From: Paludibacteraceae bacterium
GTDB taxonomy: Bacteria; Bacteroidota; Bacteroidia; Bacteroidales; Paludibacteraceae
Assembly (NCBI GenBank): GCA_905234685.1
Contig: CAJOIR010000012.1
Span: forward strand, 1 to 49,135
Direction: 5' to 3'
DNA: 49,135 bases
Of the stretch, positions 36,022-43,145 are shown one piece after another. Below the pieces are notes generated by a model. It was not told the DNA's origin. It did not search any database and worked only from the letters and a program-made list of their open reading frames with translations. Position 1 is the stretch's first letter. Every line of letters begins with the position of its first letter. The position numbers were made by a program, and so were the translations under genes.

Positions 36022-36051
36022 CAAAGATACAACAAATAATCGAAATACAAA
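36022..36051 (-). promoter_or_regulatory. Promoter of the BACON-to-amidase unit
   Basis: On the minus strand, TTTG (complement of 36048-36051) and TATCTTTG (complement of 36022-36029) are separated by 18 bases. It lies 47 bases before the BACON start codon. No equally good promoter is evident in the short gaps (12-31 bases) between the five genes. Confidence 0.75.
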
Positions 36052-36093
36052 ACACTCTGCAGAATTATTACAATCCCAGGTCGAAGCACAAGT

Positions 36094-36159
36094 TATCGTC
36101 CGTGTATCTTCCGTATATCCTCCGTGTATCTTCCGTGTATCGTTCGTATATCGTTCGTG
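36094..36159. repeat. Six perfect-length 11-bp repeats upstream of the BACON promoter
   Basis: The units are TATCGTCCGTG, TATCTTCCGTA, TATCCTCCGTG, TATCTTCCGTG, TATCGTTCGTA and TATCGTTCGTG, in tandem with no gaps. On the transcribed minus strand the common core is CACGGAAGATA. The block starts 42 bases upstream of the -33 element. The 11-bp spacing would put every unit on about the same face of the helix. Confidence 0.85.
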
Positions 36160-36171
36160 AAAGTATGCATA

Positions 36172-36209
36172 AAACAAAAGAACACGAGAGTGCATCGCAT
36201 GACGCACTC
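36172..36209 (-). terminator. Probable terminator of rpsP
   Basis: On the minus strand, GAGTGC (complement of 36204-36209) pairs with GCACTC (complement of 36188-36193) over a 10-base loop. It is followed by TCGTGTTCTTTTGTTTTA, a U-rich tail. Confidence 0.6.
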
Positions 36210-36303
36210 CCGTATCTTAAGGCATAAAAACTTGCGACGCCAAGCATGAATTCAAACCATGCTTATGCCACGCGTATGCCAGTCAACTGTGTCTGCAAAG
36301 AGA

Positions 36304-36852
36304 TTACTCTGCAGCAGGTTCAGCAGTCTCGGCAGCCTCACCCTCAGCGGGTGCTTCGGCAGCAGCTGCTGCAGCGGCTTCAGCTTCAAGCGCCTCCTGG
36401 CGTTTCTTAGCCAGTTCAGCAGCTTTCTGCTTGTTAGCCTCAACCTCCTGAGCAAGTCTTTCTTTTGCCAGTTTGGCAGCCTTAGCCACTTCTTCAGCAG
36501 AAACCTTGCCAAGTTTGGCATCTTTCTCTGCCTTCCAAGCAGCAAAACGCTTCTCAGCGGTAGCCTCATCGAAGGCACCCTTCTTAACGCCACCCTGAAG
36601 GTGTTTCATCAACATGACGCCCTCGCGGGAGAGGATGTTGCGAACAGTGTCAGTGGGTTGAGCACCAACATTAACCCAATAAAGAGCACGCTCGAAATTG
36701 AGGTCGATGGTAGCGGGGTTGGTGTTAGGGTTGTAAGAGCCAATACGCTCGATGAACTTACCGTCGCGCGGTGCACGGCTGTCGGCTACGACAATGTGGT
36801 AATACGCATAGTCCTTATGACCATGACGTGCAAGACGAATCTTAGTTGCCAT
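36304..36852 (-). CDS. rpsP: 30S ribosomal protein bS16
   Basis: The start [18 protein letters not shown] (36852) gives 182 residues; longer in-frame starts upstream are not family-like. The first about 85 residues are the bS16 fold ([44 protein letters not shown]). The remaining about 95 residues are a charged helical, then Ala/Glu-rich tail ([20 protein letters not shown]...[14 protein letters not shown]). Bacteroidetes bS16 often has such a tail; the enterobacterial protein lacks it. It assembles early in the small ribosomal subunit. Promoter at 36931-36962, divergent from holB. Identification is very secure. Confidence 0.97.
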   Translation of the reverse strand: MATKIRLARHGHKDYAYYHIVVADSRAPRDGKFIERIGSYNPNTNPATIDLNFERALYWVNVGAQPTDTVRNILSREGVMLMKHLQGGVKKGAFDEATAEKRFAAWKAEKDAKLGKVSAEEVAKAAKLAKERLAQEVEANKQKAAELAKKRQEALEAEAAAAAAAEAPAEGEAAETAEPAAE

Positions 36853-36930
36853 AATTAAATTGTTATTTATGAGGCATCCCGTGCCTCGGGTTAATAAATG
36901 AATAACATGCCTTTTACTCGAAAAAGCGTG

Positions 36931-36962
36931 CAAAGGTAGAAGATATTTTTCATATACGCAAA
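36931..36962 (-). promoter_or_regulatory. Promoter of rpsP
   Basis: On the minus strand, TTTG (complement of 36959-36962) and TACCTTTG (complement of 36931-36938) are 20 bases apart. It overlaps the divergent holB promoter, so the two may compete for polymerase. Confidence 0.75.
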
Positions 36963-36978
36963 TTTTTTCTTATCTTTG
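36947..36978 (+). promoter_or_regulatory. Promoter of the holB operon
   Basis: TATCTTTG (36971-36978) is a good -7 box; TTTT (36947-36950) 20 bases upstream is a weaker -33 match. The holB ATG is 25 bases downstream. Confidence 0.65.
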
Positions 36979-37003
36979 CAGCGCAATATAGGGTATAAGG
37001 GTT

Positions 37004-38152
37004 ATGCGTTTTGCAGACATCATAGGTCAAGAAGACATAAAACAACGACTGCGGCTCTCTGTCCAAGAGGGCAGGATTCCGCATGCTCAACTGCTATACG
37101 GTCAGGCAGGCACAGGCAAGTTGCAACTTGCAATCGCCTATGCCCAATACATAGCGTGCGAGCACCGCAGCGAGACAGACTCGTGCGGAGTGTGCCCTTC
37201 GTGCATGCAATACAAGCGTCTCCAGCATCCAGACCTGCATTTTGCATTCCCAATATTCAAAGAGAAAAACAACAGAGAGTCGGTGTGTGACGACTTTGTG
37301 CAACAATTCAGGGAGACCATCCTGAGCAAAGGGTATTTCTCGCAGAATGACTGGTATGCCACTATCGGTGCTGAGAACAAACAGGGTATGATATATGAGG
37401 CAGAAAGCAGCGAGATACTGCGCAAACTCTCGCTGAAAGCGTTCGGCAACGGCTACAAGACCATGATAATATGGCTACCGGAGAAAATGAATGCCGCCTG
37501 TGCAAACAAATTGCTAAAAATAATAGAAGAGCCTCCAGAGAAGACACTCTTCCTGCTCGTGTCGGAAGAGCCTGAGCGGCTACTGCCAACCATTCTCTCC
37601 CGCACCCAGCAGCTGAAAGTTCCTAATTTAGACGAGCAAACCATCGCCATACACCTGAGGCAGTATGACGAAGAACTGACAGCGGCAGAAGCCGTCAGCA
37701 TAGCACATATAGCCAACGGCAGCTGGCTGAGAGCACTGAAGACCCTTCAAGCCAACGAAGAGCAAACAGCGAATCTGGAGATGTTCACCGCCCTCTTCAG
37801 GAACGCGTGGATGGTGGGTGTGAAGAAGAACTACAACGCACTGACAGAACTCAGAGACTGGAGCGCAAAGATGGCGGCGACAGGCAGAGAGCAGCAGAAA
37901 AACTTCCTAATATACGCACAACAGCAGATAAGAGAGAACTACATACGCAACCTCTCGATGCCCGAACTGAACTACCAGACTACTGCAGAGAGCACCTTCT
38001 CACAGAAGTTTGCTCCTTTTGTAAACGAGAGAAACGTAGAAGAACTAATGATGCAGTTTGACAAGGCACAACAGCAGATAGAGCAAAACGGCAATGCAAA
38101 GATAGTGTTCTTCGACCTATGTCTGCAGACAATAGTGCTCGTGAAACGATAA
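37004..38152 (+). CDS. holB: DNA polymerase III delta' subunit
   Basis: This 382-residue clamp-loader subunit helps load the sliding clamp at replication. The N-terminus MRFADIIGQEDIKQRLRLSV is typical. The Walker A region is GQAGTGKLQLAIAYAQYI (about 29-46), with Leu-Gln where an active ATPase has Thr/Ser, as expected of an ATPase-inactive delta' subunit. A zinc-binding set, C-x8-C-x2-C-x2-C (ACEHRSETDSCGVCPSC), follows. LLKIIEEPPEKTLFLLVSEEPERLLPTILSRTQ contains the sensor and SRC-like region (SRT here). It leads an operon with PSP1, gldH, trmB and mrp. Confidence is high; distinction from a gamma/tau paralogue rests on the Walker A change and length. Confidence 0.92.
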   Translation: MRFADIIGQEDIKQRLRLSVQEGRIPHAQLLYGQAGTGKLQLAIAYAQYIACEHRSETDSCGVCPSCMQYKRLQHPDLHFAFPIFKEKNNRESVCDDFVQQFRETILSKGYFSQNDWYATIGAENKQGMIYEAESSEILRKLSLKAFGNGYKTMIIWLPEKMNAACANKLLKIIEEPPEKTLFLLVSEEPERLLPTILSRTQQLKVPNLDEQTIAIHLRQYDEELTAAEAVSIAHIANGSWLRALKTLQANEEQTANLEMFTALFRNAWMVGVKKNYNALTELRDWSAKMAATGREQQKNFLIYAQQQIRENYIRNLSMPELNYQTTAESTFSQKFAPFVNERNVEELMMQFDKAQQQIEQNGNAKIVFFDLCLQTIVLVKR

Positions 38153-38171
38153 AAAGAGACCAAAAATACAT

Positions 38172-39347
38172 ATGGAACAGAAATTTACACTAAATAACGG
38201 CAACCAAGAGATTGAAGCAGGTGCATGCAACCGCAATTCACGGCATATGCTACCTGTGACAGACTGGCTTTACGACCTGCCAGAAAACGTCAACGAAAGT
38301 GACCTTGTGGAAATACAATTCAAGAACACGAGAAAAGGGTATTTTCACAACTCTGCCCACCTGCCACTGAAGAAAGGCGACAAAGTGGCAGTAGAAGCTA
38401 ACCCCGGTCATGACATAGGCGAGGTGACGCTGACAGGCAAGCTGGTGACGCTGCAGATGCAAAAGAACCATATCGACCTGACACGCTATGAGATACGCAA
38501 CATCTACCGTCTTGCCACAGAGCAAGACCTGCAGAAATGCAAAGAAGCCAAGGCGAAAGAGCAGCAGACGATGATTCGCGCCCGCCAACTCGCCAAAGAC
38601 CTGCAACTGCAGATGAAGATAGGTGACGTAGAATACCAAGGCGACGGGACAAAAGCGATATTCTATTATATTGCAGACGAGCGTGTTGACTTTCGTCAGT
38701 TGATAAAAGTATATGCCGAGACATTCCGTGTGCGCATCGAGATGAAGCAGATAGGGGCGCGCCAGGAGGCAGGCAGAATAGGCGGCACAGGCCCCTGCGG
38801 AAGAGAGTTATGCTGCTCAACGTGGCTAACACAATTCCGCTCCGTAAGCACGGCAGCACCAAGACTGCAAAACATATCCCTTAACCCCCAGAAACTGGCA
38901 GGTCAGTGCGCTAAACTGAAATGCTGCCTTAACTTCGAAGTGCCTGTATATGAAGACGCCACACGCGATTTCCCTGACCGGAGGATAGAACTTCTCACCC
39001 AAGACGGCACATGGTATTTCTTCTCGGCAGACCCACTGAAACGCGAACTGACGTACTCGTCTGCCCCCGGCAAACCAGCCAACCTGCACACCATAACACC
39101 CGAGCAGGCAAACGAAATAATAGAACTGAACAGCAAAGGCAAGAAACCATACACCCTCGGAGGCAAGGAGACAACAGCAGAAGCAGTTGAAGCAATGCCA
39201 GACTACAGAAACGTGGTAGGTCAAGACGACCTCACGCGCTTTGACCGCAAACAGGGCGATCCGCGCGGCAGAGACAACAGACGTGGCACAGACCCAGGCA
39301 ACAAACGTTCTCCGAAAAACAACAACCACAGAAGAGATGACGAATAA
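38172..39347 (+). CDS. PSP1-domain (RicT/YaaT-like) protein
   Basis: This 391-residue cytosolic protein has the PSP1 C-terminal domain. The conserved Cys cluster is GGTGPCGRELCCSTWL and LAGQCAKLKCCLNFE (about residues 197-258). In B. subtilis RicT, which shares this family, such cysteines help hold an iron-sulfur complex that affects RNA processing; transfer to Bacteroidetes is inferential. The C-terminal about 50 residues are Arg/Asn/Asp-rich and look disordered (GDPRGRDNRRGTDPGNKRSP). It follows holB by 19 bases, and its end overlaps gldH by 11 bases. The holB-PSP1 pair is common in bacteria. Confidence 0.88.
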   Translation: MEQKFTLNNGNQEIEAGACNRNSRHMLPVTDWLYDLPENVNESDLVEIQFKNTRKGYFHNSAHLPLKKGDKVAVEANPGHDIGEVTLTGKLVTLQMQKNHIDLTRYEIRNIYRLATEQDLQKCKEAKAKEQQTMIRARQLAKDLQLQMKIGDVEYQGDGTKAIFYYIADERVDFRQLIKVYAETFRVRIEMKQIGARQEAGRIGGTGPCGRELCCSTWLTQFRSVSTAAPRLQNISLNPQKLAGQCAKLKCCLNFEVPVYEDATRDFPDRRIELLTQDGTWYFFSADPLKRELTYSSAPGKPANLHTITPEQANEIIELNSKGKKPYTLGGKETTAEAVEAMPDYRNVVGQDDLTRFDRKQGDPRGRDNRRGTDPGNKRSPKNNNHRRDDE

Positions 39348-39834
39348 GAAGCATATAGCAGGAATAGCAGCAACGCTGATGCTGCTCTGGGGTTGTGCAG
39401 GCAAACCTCTTTATCTTGAATACCAGACTATACCTGCAAGCGGCTGGCATGCAGACTCGACATTGACATTCACAACAGCAATAACCGACACTACAAGCGC
39501 ATACGACGTGCTTCTCTACCTGCGTCATACAGACAGATACCAATATCAGAACATCTGGCTGTTTATAGACAACAGCGTGTCTGAAACGGCTGATTCCATC
39601 AGAGAAAACACACTTCTTGGCAGAGACACCATAGAGTTTTATCTGGCCGATGAGAGAGGCAGATGGTTAGGCAACGGATACGGCAACATAAGAGAGATGC
39701 CCGTGCTATATATGCAAAACGTCAGATACAAACATGCAGGCAACTACAGTTACACAGTGAGTCAAGGCATGAGAGACGAAATGCTGAAAGGCGTTAGTGA
39801 CATAGGCATTAAAATAGTCAGACACAATGAGTAA
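39337..39834 (+). CDS. gldH: Gliding-motility-type lipoprotein GldH
   Basis: The start MTNKKHIAGIAATLMLLWGCAG (39337) gives 165 residues with lipobox LWGC. A longer in-frame start inside PSP1 would lose the signal. The mature part has the GldH features TFTTAITDTTSAYDVLLYLRHTDRYQYQNIWLFID and ADERGRWLGNGYGNI. GldH was defined in Flavobacterium as needed for gliding; in non-gliding Bacteroidales it is conserved, probably with an envelope role tied to the type IX secretion set. It overlaps PSP1 by 11 bases and trmB by 8, so the three are translationally coupled. Its neighbours suit the known Bacteroidales gene order. Confidence 0.88.
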   Translation: MTNKKHIAGIAATLMLLWGCAGKPLYLEYQTIPASGWHADSTLTFTTAITDTTSAYDVLLYLRHTDRYQYQNIWLFIDNSVSETADSIRENTLLGRDTIEFYLADERGRWLGNGYGNIREMPVLYMQNVRYKHAGNYSYTVSQGMRDEMLKGVSDIGIKIVRHNE

Positions 39835-40600
39835 GAACAAACTTCGCAAGTTCGCAGAGATGGAGACATTTGACAATGTATTCCAATGCTCTGCAGCAGA
39901 TTCAGACATGACAATGCCTTATCATCTGGCAGGCAAATGGAGGCATGAGGTGTTCGGAAACGACAACCCGTTGACACTGGAATTAGGCTGCGGCAGAGGA
40001 GAATACACAGTAGGTCTGGCACAGATGTTTCCACAAAAGAACTGTATCGGCATAGACATAAAAGGGGCGAGAATGTGGGCAGGAGCCAAGCAAGCAATAC
40101 TCTCAGGCACGCGAAATGCCGCCTTTCTAAGAACCAACATAGAGTTTATCACACGCTTCTTTTCTGCCGATGAAATTGAAGAGATCTGGATAACTTTCCC
40201 CGACCCCCAGATGAAAAAGGCGACAAAGCGGCTTACTTCCTCATATTTCATGCAGCGCTACCAGAAGATAATGCGCGACAGAGGTCTGATTCATCTAAAG
40301 ACCGACAGTCCTTTCCTCTACAAATACACATTGGAGATGACAAAGGCAAACGGCTATGAGTTGCTTAAAAGCACAGACAACCTATACAAAACTGAGACTA
40401 ACAACCCTATACTCAACCTCAAGACACACTATGAGCAACAATGGTTAGACAGAGGTATGTCTATAAAATATCTCTGTTTCCGACTACATCACAAACAAGA
40501 ATTTACAGAGCCGGAAGTTGACATAGAGAAAGACACCTACCGCAGTTACGGCAGAAACTACAACGTGTCAAGCCAGAAACAACAAATGACGACAAAGTAA
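39827..40600 (+). CDS. trmB: tRNA (guanine-46-N7)-methyltransferase
   Basis: This 257-residue cytosolic enzyme methylates G46 of tRNA using SAM. The SAM motif is LELGCGRGEYTVGLAQMFP (about 44-62), followed by GIDIKGARMWAGAK and the tRNA-binding/catalytic region EIWITFPDPQMKKATKRLTSSYFM, which is diagnostic for TrmB. It overlaps gldH by 8 bases. mrp starts 14 bases downstream. Length and motif order match the family. Confidence 0.95.
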   Translation: MSKNKLRKFAEMETFDNVFQCSAADSDMTMPYHLAGKWRHEVFGNDNPLTLELGCGRGEYTVGLAQMFPQKNCIGIDIKGARMWAGAKQAILSGTRNAAFLRTNIEFITRFFSADEIEEIWITFPDPQMKKATKRLTSSYFMQRYQKIMRDRGLIHLKTDSPFLYKYTLEMTKANGYELLKSTDNLYKTETNNPILNLKTHYEQQWLDRGMSIKYLCFRLHHKQEFTEPEVDIEKDTYRSYGRNYNVSSQKQQMTTK

Positions 40601-40614
40601 ACACAGAAAGCAGG

Positions 40615-41649
40615 ATGTATCCACAACAAATAATAGACGCCTTGCGCCATGTACGTTACCCAGGCACAGGCAAAGACCTGATAGAAAGCGGTATGCTTGA
40701 AGATGACATACGCATATCAGGGTTTGAAGTATCGTTTTCACTTATATTCGACAAGGAACAAGACCCATTCCTGAAATCAGTAATCAAGGCTGCAGAAACA
40801 GCGGTGAAGACATACGCTGAACCCAATGCTTCAGTTACGATTTACCCTAAATTCCGCAAACAGACAACACCAACAGACACATACAATCCACTTGCCGGAG
40901 TAAAGTATATTATTGCAGTCAGTTCAGGTAAGGGCGGTGTAGGCAAATCGACAGTAGCAGCAAACCTTGCAATAGCCCTGACCAAGCAAGGCAAGACAGT
41001 AGGACTATTAGATGCAGACATTCATGGGCCTTCGCAACCGAAGATGTTCAATGTGGAGAATGAACGGCCACAAATGACAGTCTCAGGTGGTAGAGAACTG
41101 ATAGCACCCGTTGTCCAATACGGCGTCAAACTGCTCAGCATAGGCTTTTTCGTTGACCCGCAGAATGCCGTTGTATGGCGCGGCGGTCTGGCAAGCAATG
41201 CCATAAAACAAATGATTGAAGAAGCAGACTGGGGAGAACTTGACTATCTGCTTATAGACCTGCCTCCAGGCACAAGTGACATTCATCTGACTATCGTACA
41301 GACTGTCAGTCTCACAGGTGCGATAGTAGTGACCACACCACAGCCAGTGGCACTAGCTGATGCGAGAAAAGGTGTTGACATGTTCAGAAATGACAAGGTG
41401 GGTGTGCCGGTGCTCGGCATAATAGAAAACATGGCATGGTTCACACCTCAGGAACTGCCCGAAAACAAATACTACATCTTCGGCAAAGACGGCGGCAAGC
41501 AATTGGCTGAAGAGACAGGTGTCCCATTGCTCGGACAAATACCACTTGTACAAAGTATCCGCGAAGCATCGGACAACGGCATGCCAATAGCCATGCAAGA
41601 CGGCCATCCTGCTGCAGTTTTCTATGATGAAATCGCCAAAAAACTGTGA
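40615..41649 (+). CDS. mrp: Mrp/ApbC-type iron-sulfur carrier P-loop ATPase
   Basis: This 344-residue protein has an N-terminal MIP18-type domain (about 1-85), then a MinD-like ATPase with the deviant Walker A AVSSGKGGVGKSTVAANLA (101-119), DADIHGPSQPKM, and LIDLPPGTSDIHLT. It is thought to carry Fe-S clusters to apoproteins. The C-x-x-C pair that many Mrp proteins use for the cluster is absent: the stretch reads NMAWFTPQELPENKYYIFG, as I recall from other Bacteroidetes. Its stop overlaps the GTG start of the MATE gene. Confidence 0.93.
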   Translation: MYPQQIIDALRHVRYPGTGKDLIESGMLEDDIRISGFEVSFSLIFDKEQDPFLKSVIKAAETAVKTYAEPNASVTIYPKFRKQTTPTDTYNPLAGVKYIIAVSSGKGGVGKSTVAANLAIALTKQGKTVGLLDADIHGPSQPKMFNVENERPQMTVSGGRELIAPVVQYGVKLLSIGFFVDPQNAVVWRGGLASNAIKQMIEEADWGELDYLLIDLPPGTSDIHLTIVQTVSLTGAIVVTTPQPVALADARKGVDMFRNDKVGVPVLGIIENMAWFTPQELPENKYYIFGKDGGKQLAEETGVPLLGQIPLVQSIREASDNGMPIAMQDGHPAAVFYDEIAKKL

Positions 41650-42992
41650 ATTCAGAAAACAAAACATTATTGTTGGGTACTGAACCAATAGGCAAACTAC
41701 TCCGACAGTATGCCCTACCCGCTATCATAGCAATGACAGCGAGTTCGCTATACAACATAGTTGACTCTATATTCATCGGGCATGGTGTGGGTGCCTTGGC
41801 ATTATCAGGTCTTACGGTAGCTAAACCTTTTATGGATATATGTGCTGCGTTCGGCAGCATGGTGGGAGTAGGTGCAAGTACCCTGGTTGCCATAAAACTC
41901 GGTCAAAGAGACTATGAAAATGCCCGCCGCGTGCTTGGCAATGTGATTGTACTTAACATCATACTCGGTGCTTTGATTACAGTTGTCGGACTACTCTGGC
42001 TTGACCCGATATTATATGCTTTCGGAGCAAGCGACCAAACTATAGGCTATGCGCATGACTACATGGTGCCTATTCTTGCCGGCAACATTCTCACCCATAT
42101 TTACTTCGGGCTAAACAACATGCTCCGTTCGGCAGGTCATCCGCGCAGTTCGATGACCGCCACCATAGTAGCTGTAACGCTGAACATTGCTCTCGACCCG
42201 ATATTTATCTTCTGGCTACAGATGGGTGTACGCGGCGCCGCCCTTGCCACCATGATATCACAGGCAGTGGCAGTAATCTGGCAATTTACAATATTCTGCA
42301 ATCCAAAAGAACTGCTTCATTTCACAAAGAAGATGTGGAGGCTCGACCCGAAGATAGTAGGTGACTCTATAGCAATAGGATTATCCCCCTTCCTGATGAA
42401 TCTGGCACACAGTGTTGTGGTGATTATACTCAACAACCAACTCAAACACTATGGTGGCGACATGGCAATAGCTGCATACGGAGTAATCAACCGTGTCACA
42501 TTTGTCTTTGCCATGATAGTGATGGGTCTGAACCAAGGCATGCAACCTATAGCAGGTTACAACTACGGTGCAAAACGATATGACCGTATGATCAGTGTAT
42601 TCCGCCTGACGGCACTGCTTGCAACCGCAGTGACAACAATAGTATTCCTGCTTGCGGAGATATGCCCAGACCTGATGGTGAAACTCTTCACACACGAAGA
42701 AGACTTAATTTCAATGACTGTGCCGGCAATGCGAATCGTATTATGTGTTTTCTTCTGCACCGGCTTCCAAATGGTAACAGGCAACTTCTTCACTTCAATA
42801 GGCATGGCGGGCAAAGCCATATTCCTCTCCCTGACACGGCAAGTGCTGTATCTGATTCCGCTTGCAATGTTTCTACCATTGCTTCTGAATCTCAACGGTG
42901 TGTGGTTTGCACTGCCTCTGTCAGACCTCATTTCAGCCATCACAGCAGGAGTGATGCTTTTCTATCAAATAAGGAACTTCAGAACAATCTGA
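41646..42992 (+). CDS. MATE-family multidrug/sodium exporter
   Basis: This 448-residue inner-membrane protein starts at a GTG (41646) that overlaps the mrp stop by 4 bases. It has about 12 hydrophobic helices in two halves. Characteristic segments are YALPAIIAMTASSLYNIVDSIFIGHGVGALALSGL (first helices), GVGASTLVAIKLGQRDYENARR, a loop GLNQGMQPIAGYNYGAKRYDR before the second half, and FFTSIGMAGKAIFLSLTRQ near the end. It resembles the DinF/NorM-like branch that exports cationic compounds in exchange for Na+ or H+. The substrate cannot be told. It is probably the last gene of the holB operon. Confidence 0.93.
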   Translation: MNSENKTLLLGTEPIGKLLRQYALPAIIAMTASSLYNIVDSIFIGHGVGALALSGLTVAKPFMDICAAFGSMVGVGASTLVAIKLGQRDYENARRVLGNVIVLNIILGALITVVGLLWLDPILYAFGASDQTIGYAHDYMVPILAGNILTHIYFGLNNMLRSAGHPRSSMTATIVAVTLNIALDPIFIFWLQMGVRGAALATMISQAVAVIWQFTIFCNPKELLHFTKKMWRLDPKIVGDSIAIGLSPFLMNLAHSVVVIILNNQLKHYGGDMAIAAYGVINRVTFVFAMIVMGLNQGMQPIAGYNYGAKRYDRMISVFRLTALLATAVTTIVFLLAEICPDLMVKLFTHEEDLISMTVPAMRIVLCVFFCTGFQMVTGNFFTSIGMAGKAIFLSLTRQVLYLIPLAMFLPLLLNLNGVWFALPLSDLISAITAGVMLFYQIRNFRTI

Positions 42993-43061
42993 ATGCTTCG
43001 GACTTGCGTTCCATATAAGACGCAACGAGCCTGTGTGCAGACAGCCACAAGTACAAATTGT

Positions 43062-43093
43062 TTTGGCAGATTGAAAAACTTGCCTTACCTTTG
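43062..43093 (+). promoter_or_regulatory. Promoter of topA
   Basis: TTTG (43062-43065) and TACCTTTG (43086-43093) are separated by 20 bases, close to the Bacteroidetes consensus. topA starts 52 bases downstream. Confidence 0.75.
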
Positions 43094-43145
43094 CAGCCGT
43101 TTTGTGAAACACCTCATAATAGCATTCGAGTAAAAATACGACACT

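Noticed and set aside
36094..36159. Coding minisatellite or CRISPR-like repeat
   Set aside because: Units are 11 bp with no spacers and lie in an intergenic region with no supportable open frame.
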